Positions 1 to 9,676 of a DNA stretch of 64,000 bases are shown here, in pieces; position 1 is the stretch's first letter, and every line of letters starts with the position of its first letter. Position numbers and translations under genes: made by a program. The stretch is from assembly GCF_004526345.1 (NCBI RefSeq), contig NZ_CP038213.1:2852001-2916000 (forward strand), written 5' to 3'. The DNA is from Ornithinimicrobium flavum (GTDB lineage: Bacteria; Actinomycetota; Actinomycetes; Actinomycetales; Dermatophilaceae). The notes below the pieces were generated by a model. It was not told the DNA's origin and made no database searches. It saw only the letters and a program-made list of their open reading frames with translations.

Positions 1-4
1 GCCG

Positions 5-589
5 TCAGCGGGCTCCGTTGGCCCACAGGTCACGCAGGAGGGCGGCCTCGGCGAGGTGGTGGATCGTCTCGCGGTTGATGTGCAGCACCAGGGTGAGCAT
101 CGGGGCCTGCGCCCAGGCACCCTCGGCCGGGCCCACCGCGGCGGCGAGCGTCTCCGGCGTCAACGAGCGCACCCCGGCCGACCACGCGGCATACGCCTCG
201 TCGAGCTGGCGGAGGGCCTCGTCGGCGCTGCCGGCGTAGGCGAACGACTCGTCGCTCGCCTCCGGGCCCCCGAAGTGGCTGTGCGCCCGCGCGCCGAGGA
301 CGCCGACGCCCACGTGGGCCACGCGCCACGCGATGGTGGTGACGGGGACCGGCTGCGGTTCCGGGATCCCGACGTCGACGAGCCAGTCGCCGGACCCCAC
401 CCGGTGGGTGACCGTCGACGGGCTCGGCTCGTCGCGCCGGCGCACGCCCCAGGCGCCGGGGGTCGGCTCCCAGTGCAGCTCCTCGTCGGTGAGGCCGTGC
501 AGCCGCGGCCGGGCCTGCCCCTGCCAGTGCCAGTCGAGCTGCTCGTGCAGGGCGCGGACGAGATCGAGGGTGTCGCGTGCGTTCTCCAT
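5..589 (-). CDS. DinB-family protein
   Basis: About 194 residues with the layout of the DinB/YfiT four-helix metal-binding superfamily. Three histidines fit the metal triad: one in the first helix (HEQLDWH), one in the middle (WRVAHV), one near the C terminus (INRETIHH). Such proteins often act as thiol-dependent transferases or hydrolases; the substrate cannot be read from the sequence. I start at ATG 589. An in-frame GTG at 619 would add ten residues but lies inside a dyad better explained as an operator. The gene diverges from a WYL regulator, a common pairing that suggests local control. Confidence 0.82.
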   Translation of the reverse strand: MENARDTLDLVRALHEQLDWHWQGQARPRLHGLTDEELHWEPTPGAWGVRRRDEPSPSTVTHRVGSGDWLVDVGIPEPQPVPVTTIAWRVAHVGVGVLGARAHSHFGGPEASDESFAYAGSADEALRQLDEAYAAWSAGVRSLTPETLAAAVGPAEGAWAQAPMLTLVLHINRETIHHLAEAALLRDLWANGAR

Positions 590-612
590 GGTCGCCAGCG
601 AACCACCCTCGA

Positions 613-629
613 CGGACACATCCTGTCCG
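613..629. promoter_or_regulatory. Dyad between divergent dinB-like and WYL genes
   Basis: CGGACA and TGTCCG arms separated by five bases form a perfect inverted repeat in the 62-bp gap between the two divergent starts. The position suits an operator for the adjacent WYL regulator. Binding is inferred. Confidence 0.4.
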
Positions 630-651
630 CGGTGCGTGCCAGAGTGACGTC

Positions 652-1605
652 ATGACGGACCCGACGACGCGTGCCCTGCGCCTCCTGGGCCTCTTCCAGA
701 CCCGGGCCCTGTGGACCTCGGAGGAGCTCGCCGCGCGCCTGGGGGTGACGACCCGCAGCATCCGCCGGGACGTGGAGCGCCTGCGCGAGCTCGGATACCC
801 GGTCCGGGCCAGCAGCGGCGTCGGCGGTGGCTACCAGCTGGGAGCCGGTGGGTCGCTCCCCCCGTTGCTGCTCGCGCAGGACGAGGCGGTCGCGATCGCG
901 GTCTGCCTGCGGCTGGCGGCCGGCGGGACCGTGGCCGGGGTGAGCGAGTCCGCCGTGCGCACCCTCGCCAAGCTGGACCAGGTCCTGCCGGCGGGGGCAC
1001 GCGAGCAGGTGGCGGCCATCCACAGCACGACGGTCACGGTGGGTGCTGCCCGTGCCGTCGTCGACCCGGAGGTCCTCATGGCCACCTCCCGGGCCTGCCG
1101 CGACCGGGTGCACGCCACGATCGACTACGTCGACCGGCAGGGTCGAGGGTCGCAGCGGCGGGTCGAGCCCCACGCCCTGGTGGCGGTGACCGACCGGTGG
1201 TACCTCCTGGCCTTCGACCTCGACAGGGACGACTGGCGCAGCTTCCGCCTGGACCGGGTGCGCCGGGTCACCGTCGGCACCCTGCGCAACCAGCCCCGCG
1301 AGGTCCCCGACCCAGCGTCGTACATCACCCGCTCGGTCTCCCAGTCGCCCTACCGCTACGTGGCGACCGCTCGCGTCCGCGCCTCGGGCGACCGGGTGCG
1401 GGAGCGGGTCCCACCCCTCGCCGGGGACGTCACCGACCTGGGGGACGGATGGTGCCGCCTGGTGACGGGCGGGGAGACCCTGGACCACCTCGCGGCGGAG
1501 CTGGTGATGCTGGGCACCGACGTCGAGGTGCTCGACCCGCCGGAGCTGGTCGAGCACCTCGAGGTGGTGAAGCGGCGGCTGCTCAGCCCTGCCGGGCCTC
1601 GCTGA
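652..1605 (+). CDS. YafY-type HTH and WYL-domain transcriptional regulator
   Basis: 317 residues. Residues about 5-60 form an HTH_11/DeoR-like winged helix (TTRSIRRDVERLRELG), followed by GGYQLG at the wing. A WYL domain follows at about 145-220 (DRWYLLAFDLDRDDWRSFRLDRV), then a C-terminal WCX-like extension. WYL domains sense ligands, often nucleic acid or nucleotide-like. The ATG at 652 was preferred over an upstream in-frame ATG at 577 because the HTH begins at once and the longer start would run into the neighbour. It overlaps rocD tail to tail by 23 bp. It probably regulates itself and the divergent DinB gene. Confidence 0.88.
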   Translation: MTDPTTRALRLLGLFQTRALWTSEELAARLGVTTRSIRRDVERLRELGYPVRASSGVGGGYQLGAGGSLPPLLLAQDEAVAIAVCLRLAAGGTVAGVSESAVRTLAKLDQVLPAGAREQVAAIHSTTVTVGAARAVVDPEVLMATSRACRDRVHATIDYVDRQGRGSQRRVEPHALVAVTDRWYLLAFDLDRDDWRSFRLDRVRRVTVGTLRNQPREVPDPASYITRSVSQSPYRYVATARVRASGDRVRERVPPLAGDVTDLGDGWCRLVTGGETLDHLAAELVMLGTDVEVLDPPELVEHLEVVKRRLLSPAGPR

Positions 1606-2806
1606 CGACCTCGCTGAGCGCGTCGGTGATGATCTTCAGCTCCTCGGCGGTGATGGTCAGCGGCGGGGCCAGGCGGATGGTCGAGCCGTGCGTGTCCTTG
1701 GCCAGCACGCCCTTCTTCGCGAGCTGCTTGCACGCCTCCTTGCCCGTCATCAGGTCCGGGGAGATGTCGACCCCTGCCCACAGGCCCCGCACCCGCACCT
1801 CGTCCACGCCCTGGCCGACGAGCGCCTCGAGCGCCTCCCGGAACTGACCCTCGAGGTTCGCGGCGTTCGCCTGGTACTCCCCGCCCTCCAGCAGCTCGCA
1901 CACCGCCAGCCCGACGGCGGCCGCCAGCGGGTTACCGCCGAAGGTGGACCCGTGGGTGCCGGGGGTGATGACCCCCATGACCTGGGCGTCGGCCGCGACG
2001 GCCGAGACCGGGACGATCCCTCCTCCGAGCGCCTTGCCCAGGGTGTAGATGTCGGCCTCGACACCTTCGTACTGGCAGGCCAGGGTCGTGCCGACCCGAC
2101 CCAGACCGGCCTGGATCTCGTCGGCGATCATCAGCACGTTCCTGCTGGTGCACAGCTCCCGCAGCCCGGGCAGGAAGCCCTCCTTCGGGATCTTCACGCC
2201 CTGCTCGCCCTGGATCGGCTCGACCAGGACGGCCACGGTGTTCTCGTGGATCGCGTCCTCGATCGCGGCCAGGTCGCCGTACGGCACCGACACGAAGCCC
2301 GAGGTGTACGGGCCGTAGTGGTCGCGAGCCTCCGCGTCGTCGGAGAAGGAGATGATCGTGGTGGTGCGGCCGTGGAAGTTGCCGTCCATGACGATGATCT
2401 CGGCCCGGTCCTGCTCCACCCCCTTGACGAGGTAGCCCCACTTGCGCGCGATCTTCAGCGCGGTCTCGACCGCCTCGGCGCCGGTGTTCATCGGCAGGAT
2501 CATGTCCTTGCCCACCAGCCCGGCCAGCTTGGCGCAGAAGGGGCCGAGCTGGTCGTTGTGGAAGGCCCGGCTGGTCAGCGTCGCCTTGTCCAGCTGGTCC
2601 TTGGCGGCCTGGACCAGACCCGGGTGGCGGTGCCCGAAGTTGAGGGCTGAGTAGCCCGAGAGCGCGTCGAGGTAGCGATGCCCCTCGACGTCGGTCACCC
2701 AGATGCCCTCGGCGTGCTCGACGACGACCGGCAGCGGGCTGTAGTTGTGCGCGGCGACCTTGTCCTCGAGGTCGATGAAGTCCTGGTTGGTGGACAGCTC
2801 AGTCAT
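1583..2806 (-). CDS. rocD: Ornithine aminotransferase
   Basis: Class-III PLP aminotransferase of about 407 residues, matching RocD over its full length. It converts ornithine plus 2-oxoglutarate to glutamate-5-semialdehyde plus glutamate in cytosolic arginine/ornithine catabolism. The PLP lysine is in YTLGKALGGG (about K258), with the upstream Asp in MIADEIQAG and the phosphate-binding NTGAEAVETA. ATG 2806 is chosen because AGGA lies eight bases upstream; an ATG nine bases further upstream overlaps that site. A 16-bp dyad sits 58 bp upstream. The MFS gene precedes it on the same strand. Confidence 0.92.
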   Translation of the reverse strand: MTELSTNQDFIDLEDKVAAHNYSPLPVVVEHAEGIWVTDVEGHRYLDALSGYSALNFGHRHPGLVQAAKDQLDKATLTSRAFHNDQLGPFCAKLAGLVGKDMILPMNTGAEAVETALKIARKWGYLVKGVEQDRAEIIVMDGNFHGRTTTIISFSDDAEARDHYGPYTSGFVSVPYGDLAAIEDAIHENTVAVLVEPIQGEQGVKIPKEGFLPGLRELCTSRNVLMIADEIQAGLGRVGTTLACQYEGVEADIYTLGKALGGGIVPVSAVAADAQVMGVITPGTHGSTFGGNPLAAAVGLAVCELLEGGEYQANAANLEGQFREALEALVGQGVDEVRVRGLWAGVDISPDLMTGKEACKQLAKKGVLAKDTHGSTIRLAPPLTITAEELKIITDALSEVVSEARQG

Positions 2807-2863
2807 GCAGGTCATCCTAGGGGTGAGGGGGTCCAGGGTCGGCGACGGGAGGTCCGGCTACTC

Positions 2864-2879
2864 ATGCAGTCGACAGCAT
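2864..2879. promoter_or_regulatory. 16-bp dyad upstream of rocD
   Basis: ATGCAGTCGACAGCAT is a near-perfect palindrome (only the A/A pair flanking GTCGAC fails), in a locally AT-richer patch between the MFS gene and rocD. It is a candidate operator for a catabolic regulator such as an Lrp/AsnC type; the regulator is not identified. Confidence 0.35.
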
Positions 2880-2898
2880 AAGTATGCAGCATCCTCGG

Positions 2899-4236
2899 TC
2901 AGGTCGTGTCCAGCGCGTCCCCCGCCTGCTCGGGCAGGAGCAGCAGGGCCGCGACGGCACCGACTCCGAAGGCGAGGGCGAAGAGGACGAACAGGGCCGG
3001 GCTGCCCCACGCGGCCAGGACCACGGGCACCAGCAGCGGCGCGACGATGGAGGCGATGCGGCCGAAACCGGCCGCCGCCCCCGCCCCCGAGGCCCGCACC
3101 GACGTGGGGTAGATCTCCGGGGTGAGGGCGTAGAGGGCTCCCCAGGCGCCGAGGTTGAAGAAGCTCATGGCGCAGCCGGCCGCGATGATCTGCCACACCT
3201 CCCCCGACAGGCCGAAGAGCACGGCGGAGGCGGCCGAGCCGAGCAGGAAGGTCGCGAGCGTGGGCCGGCGTCCCCACGTCTCGACCAGGACGGCGGCCAC
3301 GGCATACCCCGGCAGCTGGGCCAGGGTGATGATCAGGGTGTAGCCGAAGGACCGGACCAGGTCGAAGCCCTGGGCGAAGAGCAGGGTGGGCAGCCAGATG
3401 AAGGCGCCGTAGTAGGAGAAGTTGACCATGAACCACACGAGCCAGATGCCGAGGGTCCGCCTCCGGTAGGTGGGCGACCACAGCTGGCCGGGGGTCCGCG
3501 GCCGGCTCGGCGGCAGCGGCCCGCTCACCGGGGAGGGGACCCCCGCCGAGCGCTCGAAGGAGCGCACGACCTCCTCGGCCTCCTCGGTGCGCCCCCGACG
3601 CTCGAGGAAGAGGGGCGACTCGGGCAGGCCCCACCGGACGACCACGGCGTAGACGGCCGGGACCATGCCCAGGGCGAAGGCCCAGCGCCAGCCCTGCTCC
3701 GAGGCCGGCACGACGAAGTAGCCCACGAGGGCGGCCAGGATCCCCCACCGCCCAGAACGACTCGAGGACGACGACCAGCCGCCCCCGGATCCGGGTGGGT
3801 GACAGCTCGCTCACCAGGGTGGAGGCCACCGGCAGCTCGGCCCCAGGCCCAGGCCCACGAGGAAGCGCAGCACGAGCAGCGCCGCCAGCCCGGTGACCAG
3901 GGCCGACGCGCCGGTGGCCAGCCCGTAGACCAGGAGCGTGAGCGCGAAGACGGTGCGCCGGCCGTACCGGTCGGCCAGCATCCCGCCGAAGGTCGCCCCG
4001 ATCGCCATACCGACGAAACCGATCGACAGCAGCCAGGACTGCTCGGTGCGGGACAGCTCCCACTGCTGGGCGATCGCCAGCCCGACGAAGCTGATCAGCC
4101 CGACGTCCATGGCGTCCAGGGCCCAGCCGGTGCCGGACCCGAGCAGGACGCGGGTGTGCTTGCGGGTGTACGGCAGCCGACCCATCCGCTCCGGACGGGT
4201 CGGCAGCGCCGGTGCGACGCTCTCCTCGGTCGGCAT
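2899..4236 (-). pseudogene. MFS transporter, NiaP/sugar-porter-like, two frameshifts
   Basis: Joining three frames gives about 445 residues of a 12-helix major facilitator. The N-terminal part (from ATG 4236) has GGMLADRYGRRT, the canonical loop 2-3 motif. The middle part reads ELPVASTLVSELSPTRIRGR, and the C-terminal half ends at 2899. A base is missing in the C run near 3841-3844. A second shift (one extra or two missing) lies near 3745 in ATCCCCCACC. It resembles NiaP/SVOP-like symporters of organic acids or niacin; the substrate is unknown. A TAGCAT hexamer eight bases before the ATG suggests a leaderless start. It may be intact in the organism if the indels are sequence errors. Confidence 0.72.
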
Positions 4237-4273
4237 GACCAGCGATGCTATGCGGTCCGACCGGGGGCCTGCG

Positions 4274-4771
4274 TCAGCGGTAGTTCGTGAACTGGATGGC
4301 GAAGTCCAGATCCTTGGTCTTGAGCAGCCGCTGGACCTCCTGCAGGTCGTCGCGGGACTTGGAGGTCACCCGCAGCTCGTCGCCCTGGATCTGGGGCTTG
4401 ACGCTCTTGGGCCCCTCGTCCCGGATGATCTTGGAGATCTTCTTGGCGTTCTCGCTGGAGATGCCCTCGGTCAGGGCGGCGTCGAGCTTGTACTCCTTGC
4501 CCGAGGCGCGGGGCTCACCGTCGTTGCTGTAGTCGAGGTGCTTGAGGGAGACGCCCCGCTTGACGAGCTTGGTCTGGAGCACGTCCAGGACGGCCTTGCA
4601 GCGCTCCTCGCTGTTCGCGGTCATCCTGATCGTGTCGCCGCTCAGCTCGACCGAGGCGCCGATGTTCTTGAAGTCGTAGCGCTGGCTGATCTCCTTGGCG
4701 GCCTGGTTGACGGCGTTGGCGACCTCCTGGCGGTCGACCTTGCTGACGATGTCGAAGGACGAGTCGGCCAT
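4274..4771 (-). CDS. yajQ: YajQ-family nucleotide-binding protein
   Basis: 165 residues, full length for YajQ/DUF520 ([20 protein letters not shown] at the start; [12 protein letters not shown] and the FTNYR end). The family has two ferredoxin-like folds and binds nucleotides; some members bind cyclic di-GMP. Its role here is unproven. AGGAGG lies nine bases before the ATG. It diverges from the tRNA-Tyr gene. Confidence 0.93.
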   Translation of the reverse strand: MADSSFDIVSKVDRQEVANAVNQAAKEISQRYDFKNIGASVELSGDTIRMTANSEERCKAVLDVLQTKLVKRGVSLKHLDYSNDGEPRASGKEYKLDAALTEGISSENAKKISKIIRDEGPKSVKPQIQGDELRVTSKSRDDLQEVQRLLKTKDLDFAIQFTNYR

Positions 4772-4795
4772 GGCGGCATACCTCCTGTGCTCGGG

Positions 4796-4825
4796 TTCGG
4801 TCCTGCATGTCTCGGCTGTTATCCT
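4796..4825 (+). promoter_or_regulatory. Putative promoter of tRNA-Tyr
   Basis: TTCGGT (4796-4801) and TATCCT (4820-4825) are separated by 18 bp, about 33 bp before the mature tRNA 5' end. This is a plausible vegetative promoter in an AT-richer stretch. Confidence 0.45.
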
Positions 4826-4858
4826 TTCATCCGCGCACGGCCCCGTGCCGCGCGCACC

Positions 4859-4941
4859 GGCAGGTTGTCCGAGCGGCCAATGGAAGCGGACTGTAAATCC
4901 GTCGGCGTATGCCTACGCAGGTTCGAATCCTGCACCTGCCA
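4859..4941 (+). tRNA. tRNA-Tyr (GTA)
   Basis: 83 nt. Acceptor strands GGCAGGT and ACCTGCC pair over seven bases, with A at the discriminator position. The anticodon loop CTGTAAA gives anticodon GTA. A long variable arm (class II, as expected for bacterial tRNA-Tyr) and a GTTCGAATC T-loop are present. CCA is not encoded. Confidence 0.97.
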
Positions 4942-4949
4942 CCGGCGAG

Positions 4950-4982
4950 AACGGCTGGTCACCCACCGGGTGACCAGCCGTT
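4950..4982 (+). terminator. Strong hairpin after tRNA-Tyr
   Basis: A perfect 15-bp stem (4950-4964 with 4968-4982) with a three-base loop lies nine bases after the tRNA. It has no T tract, which is common for terminators in high-GC actinobacteria. Confidence 0.7.
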
Positions 4983-5088
4983 CGTCGTGTGCGGCGCGAC
5001 GCGTCGCTGCAACACCGGGGCGGGGAGGACATAGTGCCGGTATGACGCCGCACAGGTCGTCACACTCACCGCAGGAGAGGGAGGGGCG

Positions 5089-5631
5089 ATGACACTTCGT
5101 CTCGCCGGCAGCGACGCCGGCACCGGGACCGTGGCGGACCCGCGCGACGCCAGCTGGTTCGACGCGTTCTTCGCGCAGCACGCGACCTCGATCCACCGCT
5201 ACTTCGTCCGCCGGGCCGCCCACGTGGACGTGGAGGACCTGACGGCCGAGGTCTTCGCCACCGCCTGGCGACGCCGCGAGAAGGTGCCGGACGGGTTCGA
5301 GCTGCCGTGGTTGTACAAGACGGCCTCCTACGTCCTGGCCAACCACCGCCGCAAGCCGACCCTGACGCTGATGTCGGACTACGGGAGCGGCGAGCAGCAG
5401 CAGCCCGCCCGCAGCGTCGACCCGGCCGACCTGGTCATGGCCGACGACGAGGTCCGCCGGGCGCTGGCCCGGCTCAGCACGCGCGACCGCTCGGTGCTCA
5501 TGCTCCACGCCTGGGAGGGCCTGGACGGCGAGGGCATGGCCCAGGCGCTCGGTCTCACCCGCGGCGGCGCGGCCGCCGCCCTGTCCCGGGCCCGGGCCCG
5601 GCTCCGCGACGCCTGGGACGAGGACCACTGA
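5089..5631 (+). CDS. ECF-type RNA polymerase sigma factor
   Basis: 180 residues with only regions 2 and 4. Region 2 spans about 22-90 (SIHRYFVRRAAHVDVEDLTAEVF and TASYVLANHRRK). Region 4 spans about 120-175 (LARLSTRDRSVLMLHAWEGL followed by an HTH). A GGAGAGGGAGGGG ribosome site precedes ATG 5089. The next gene, 74 bp downstream, encodes a single-span membrane protein, as expected for an ECF/anti-sigma operon. The target promoters and inducing signal are unknown. Confidence 0.9.
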   Translation: MTLRLAGSDAGTGTVADPRDASWFDAFFAQHATSIHRYFVRRAAHVDVEDLTAEVFATAWRRREKVPDGFELPWLYKTASYVLANHRRKPTLTLMSDYGSGEQQQPARSVDPADLVMADDEVRRALARLSTRDRSVLMLHAWEGLDGEGMAQALGLTRGGAAAALSRARARLRDAWDEDH

Positions 5632-5705
5632 GCCGATCGGCCCGGTCCCTCCCGCGTCCACCACGACCTCCCCGACCCACGCTCAGCACAAGGAGACGAA
5701 CGACC

Positions 5706-7205
5706 ATGGTCGAGCACGACGACGAAGCCATCCACCGCCTGCGCGCCAGCGACCCCGCCACCGGGTCGCACCCCGACCTGCACCGGCTGCGCAGCCTCAT
5801 CGCGCAGAAGGCCCCGGCCAGCCAGGGCGCCGACCGCGCCACCGCCGTGGACGACGAGCTGCTGCGCGGGCCACGCCTGCGCACCCCGTGGATCGCGGCG
5901 GCGGCTGTCGCGGCCCTCGGCCTCGGGGCGGGGGGCTACGCCCTGGGTGCGCAGCAGGCCGACACCGTCCCGCCGACGGCGGACGGCACCACCCGGCAGG
6001 TGGGACCTGCCGCCCAGGGTGATGACTCCGCCCCCGGCGCGGACGCGTCCGGCCCGGCGTCCGACCTCTCCGAGGAGGGCGTGTCCGAGCAGGGGCTGGC
6101 CGAGCCCGGCCTTCAGGACCCCGGCGTCATGACGGGGGTCGGCGACACGGACGCCGCCATGGGTGGGAGCGCAGGGTACTCCGGCCCCTCCTGGGACCCC
6201 GGCCCGGTCCGACTCACCGCGGGCGAGGGCCTGCCCGGCTCCCCGGGGACCGCCGAGGTGCGGGTCCGGCAGAGCGAGCAGACCCCGCAGGAGTTCATCG
6301 ACGCGTATGCCGCCGCCACCGGGTTCGAGGGTCAGCCGCTGCCGGACACGGCGGGCGAGTACGGACCCGGTTACGTCGGCACGGGCCTGATCGACACCGA
6401 CGACGGTCTGGTCATCTCGGCCAACGCCGAGGGCGGGGCGCTGTACTTCAACTACGAGGACATCTACGGCAACCAGTACTGCGCCCAGATGTACGAGGGC
6501 GTCCCGGACGAAGACCTCCAGACGATGCGCGAGGACTGGGCCCGCAGCTACGGCCCGGACCTGCCCTTCCCCACCCCGGAGAACTGCCGGGAGGTCACCG
6601 GTGAGGCCCCGACCGAGGAGGCGGCCAAGGCGGTCGCCAGCGAGTTCTTCGTCCAGGCCGGGGTGGACGTCAGCGAGTTCACCTTCTCCGCCTGGACCGA
6701 CGAGTACGACGGGGCGGCGATGGTCATGATCGACGCCCAGCCCACCGACATGGCCGGCGCAGGCGACATGATGCTCTCGGCCACCGTCGGCCCGGAGGGG
6801 CTCGTCAACGCCTACGGCAGCATCGGCGAGCTGGTCTCGCTCGGCGACTACCCCGTCATCTCGGCGGCGGAGGCGGTCGAGCGGTTCGGCACCCGCGAGT
6901 TCAGCATGGAGTACGGCGTGAGCATCGCCGACGACACCGCGCTGATGAGCCCCGAGGACTGGGAGACCTTCGAGATGCCGGAGTGGACCCTGCCGGAGTC
7001 CCGGCCCCTCCAGGCCGGTGACAGGATCCCCATGCTCCTCAAGGACAAGCTCGTGACCGGCGCCGAGCTGGTGCGCGGGACCCTCTGGTCCCAGACGGCC
7101 GGCTCGGTCGAGGTCCCGGTGTGGAAGCTGACGACCGAGGACGGCATGTACTACCCGGTCCTGGCCCTGGCCGAGGAGGCCATCGAGTTCCAGACCTGGG
7201 AGTAG
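5706..7205 (+). CDS. Single-span membrane protein partnered with ECF sigma factor
   Basis: 499 residues. The cytosolic N terminus (about 1-57) has the DEAIHRLRASDP opening seen in proteins encoded after actinobacterial ECF sigma genes. One transmembrane helix follows at about 59-82 (TPWIAAAAVAALGLGAGGYALG). Next come a low-complexity acidic, Gly/Pro-rich linker and a large exported domain to 499 with no family I recognise. AAGGAGA lies upstream of ATG 5706. It is a likely anti-sigma factor or surface sensor by context only; no ZAS zinc motif is visible. Confidence 0.8.
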   Translation: MVEHDDEAIHRLRASDPATGSHPDLHRLRSLIAQKAPASQGADRATAVDDELLRGPRLRTPWIAAAAVAALGLGAGGYALGAQQADTVPPTADGTTRQVGPAAQGDDSAPGADASGPASDLSEEGVSEQGLAEPGLQDPGVMTGVGDTDAAMGGSAGYSGPSWDPGPVRLTAGEGLPGSPGTAEVRVRQSEQTPQEFIDAYAAATGFEGQPLPDTAGEYGPGYVGTGLIDTDDGLVISANAEGGALYFNYEDIYGNQYCAQMYEGVPDEDLQTMREDWARSYGPDLPFPTPENCREVTGEAPTEEAAKAVASEFFVQAGVDVSEFTFSAWTDEYDGAAMVMIDAQPTDMAGAGDMMLSATVGPEGLVNAYGSIGELVSLGDYPVISAAEAVERFGTREFSMEYGVSIADDTALMSPEDWETFEMPEWTLPESRPLQAGDRIPMLLKDKLVTGAELVRGTLWSQTAGSVEVPVWKLTTEDGMYYPVLALAEEAIEFQTWE

Positions 7206-7225
7206 GTCGACCGGCCCCGGCCGAC
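7206..7225. terminator. Hairpin between convergent genes
   Basis: Arms 7206-7213 and 7218-7225 pair at seven of eight positions around a GC-rich loop. It lies in the 22-bp gap between the convergent ECF-partner gene and htpX and could terminate both. Confidence 0.35.
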
Positions 7226-7227
7226 GG

Positions 7228-8102
7228 TCAGTAGCGGGTGATCCCCGGCTGCTGACCGTCGGCCATCCGCTGCAGCCGGGCGATCCGCTGGTCCATCGGG
7301 GGGTGGGTGGCGAACATCCGGGTCACGTCCTTGGCCCGGAACGGGTTGGCGATCATCATGTGGCTCGCGTTGACGACGTTCGGCTCGGGCGCGAGGGGGG
7401 CGCGGGCGGTGCCCACCTCCAGCTTGCGCAGGGCGGAGGCGAGGGCGAGCGGGTCCTCGGTCAGCCGGGCCCCGTCCTCGTCCGCGTCGTACTCCCGGGT
7501 CCTGCTGATCGCCAGCTGGATCACCGAGGCGGCGAACGGCGCCAGGAGAGCCATCGCGAGCAGGACGAGGGGGTTGGCGCCCTGGCCCCGGTTGCCCCCG
7601 CCGAAGAAGAGCATCATCTGGGCCACGGAGGTGATGACGCCGGCGATGGCCGCCGCCACCGAGCTGAGCAGGATGTCCCGGTTGTAGACGTGCATGAGCT
7701 CGTGGCCCAGCACCCCCCGCAGCTCGCGCTCGTCGAGCAGGTGCAGGATCCCCTCGGTGCAGCACACGGCCGCGTTCTTCGGGTTGCGGCCGGTCGCGAA
7801 GGCGTTGGGCGCCGCCGTCGGGCTGACGTAGAGGCGCGGCATCGGCTTGCCGGCCTTCTCGGAGAGCTCGTGCACGATGCGGTACATCGCCGGCTGCTCC
7901 TGCGGCGTCACGGGCCGGGCCCGCATGGCGCGGATCGCGAGCTTGTCGGAGTTCCAGTAGCTCCAGAAGGTGGTGCCGACACGATCAGTGCGAAGACCCA
8001 GATGAACCGTCCACCCTGGACCAGCGCGCCCATCCCGAGGAAGAGGGCCCAGATGGCGCCGAAGAGCAGCGTCGTCTTGAGCCCGTTGAAGTGCGAGTGC
8101 AT
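7228..8102 (-). CDS. htpX: HtpX-type membrane zinc metalloprotease (frameshifted in this sequence)
   Basis: Reconstructed length is 291 residues, normal for HtpX, the M48B inner-membrane protease that degrades misfolded membrane proteins. The N-terminal 40 residues ([20 protein letters not shown]) are in one frame. The rest, from [20 protein letters not shown] on, is in another. One base is missing near 7978-7984. The catalytic zinc motif HELMH and the downstream [10 protein letters not shown] glutamate region are intact. It lies just downstream of nuoN2 on the same strand. I think the gene is functional and the shift is a sequence error. Confidence 0.85.
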
Positions 8103-8158
8103 GCCCCGTCAACGACGACCTGTCGTGCCGATGTTCCCACCGGCACGGGGGCGGGGGC

Positions 8159-9676
8159 TCAGACGATCCCCAGGGGCATGACGCTGCCCGCCACGAGCAC
8201 GGCCGTGAGCAGGCCCACGAGCACGGCCACCGGGACCGGGGTATGCCGTGCCTCCCCGGCGTCGGGGTCCCCCTGCGTGTCCCCGTCACCCCGGCGGCCG
8301 ACCGCCGCGGGGGCACCGACGACGACGGCGAGCCAGCGCAGGTAGACGGCGATGCCGAGGGCGATGTTGCCGGCGGCGACCAGGGCCAGCCACAGCCACT
8401 CCGACCCACCACCGAGGACCGGCCGGAGCGCGACGATCTTGGCGACCACCCCGGCGATGCCGGGCGGCAGGCCCGCCAGGGTCAGCAGGGCCAGGGCCAG
8501 CGGGAGGGCCAGCAGCGGGCGCGACCGCAGCAGGCCGCGGTGCTCCTCCAGGGCCGTGCCGCCGCTCCCGCGGGACCGTGCGACCGCCGCGACGACCACG
8601 AAGGCCAGCAACGTCGCCACGACGTAGACCAGCAGGTAGGACCCGGCGGCGTGCGCGGCCCGGGAGGACAGCGAGACCAGCGGGAGCAGCACCCACCCGG
8701 CCTGCGCCACCGTCGACCAGGCCAGCAGCCGGACGGTGTCGCTCTGGGTGAGGGCGACCAGGTTGCCGAGCGTCATCGAGGCGGCTGCCAGGACGGCCAC
8801 GGCGACCAGGGTCGTCCCGTCGACGGCGCCCAGCGCCCGGACCACGACCACCAGGGCCCCGAGCGCCGCCACCTTGGACACGGTCGCGAGGTAGGCGGTG
8901 ACGGGCAGCGGCGCGGCCGCATACGTCACCGGGGTCCAGGCGTGGAACGGGACGGCCGAGACCTTGAAGGCCAGCCCGGCGACGAGCAGGACCGCGGCCA
9001 GGACCAGCAGGGGCGGGTGGTCGACGGACCCGGCGGCCCCTCCGGCGGCACCGAGGAGGGCGGTGCCCGTGGCGGCGACCCAGAGCGCCGCGCCGAGGGC
9101 GAGAAGGGCGAAGGACACCAGGGAGGTCGTCAGCAGGGCGACCGCACCCTCCACCGCCCGGGCCCGGCGTTCGTCGGCCCACGTGGTGCGGACCAGGGCG
9201 ACCAGCGCCACGGTCGGCAGGGTCGCCAGCTCGAGGGAGACCAGCAGCGTCCCGAGGTCCCCGGCCGCGGGGACGGCGACGACGCCGCCCGTGGCCCCCA
9301 GCAGCAGCGCGGCCACGACCGGGGTGCGTCCGGTCCGGTCCGACCCGTCCCCGGGGTCCGCCCAGTCGCGCCAGGTGAGGACCAGGACGACGAGCGCGGC
9401 CAGCAGCGCCGCCAGCTGGAGCGTGGAGGTCAGCCGGTCCGCGACGTAGAGGCACGGGCCGCCGTCCGGCAGGCACAGGGCGCCGCGGACGTCGCCGGCT
9501 CCGAGGCCCAGACCGGGAACCGTGCCCAGGGCCCCTGCCACCAGGCCGCCGGCGGCGACGGTGAGGTGACCGTCGCGGCCGCCGGGGACGGCGGCATCGA
9601 GCAGCAGCACCAGCACCGCCGCGACGAGGGGGGCCAGGACGGGCAGCACCGCCACGAGGTTCAGATCGAGAGTCAC
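8159..9676 (-). CDS. nuoN: NADH-quinone oxidoreductase subunit N, second set
   Basis: 505 residues from GTG 9676 ([18 protein letters not shown]), which overlaps the nuoM2 stop. It is an antiporter-like proton-channel subunit with many helices. Family signatures include [18 protein letters not shown] and [20 protein letters not shown] (lysine and histidine of the proton path). It is more divergent and richer in Ala/Val than the nuoN at 42 kb. It is the last gene of the nuoH-N2 run, followed by htpX after 56 bp. Confidence 0.88.
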   Translation of the reverse strand: MTLDLNLVAVLPVLAPLVAAVLVLLLDAAVPGGRDGHLTVAAGGLVAGALGTVPGLGLGAGDVRGALCLPDGGPCLYVADRLTSTLQLAALLAALVVLVLTWRDWADPGDGSDRTGRTPVVAALLLGATGGVVAVPAAGDLGTLLVSLELATLPTVALVALVRTTWADERRARAVEGAVALLTTSLVSFALLALGAALWVAATGTALLGAAGGAAGSVDHPPLLVLAAVLLVAGLAFKVSAVPFHAWTPVTYAAAPLPVTAYLATVSKVAALGALVVVVRALGAVDGTTLVAVAVLAAASMTLGNLVALTQSDTVRLLAWSTVAQAGWVLLPLVSLSSRAAHAAGSYLLVYVVATLLAFVVVAAVARSRGSGGTALEEHRGLLRSRPLLALPLALALLTLAGLPPGIAGVVAKIVALRPVLGGGSEWLWLALVAAGNIALGIAVYLRWLAVVVGAPAAVGRRGDGDTQGDPDAGEARHTPVPVAVLVGLLTAVLVAGSVMPLGIV

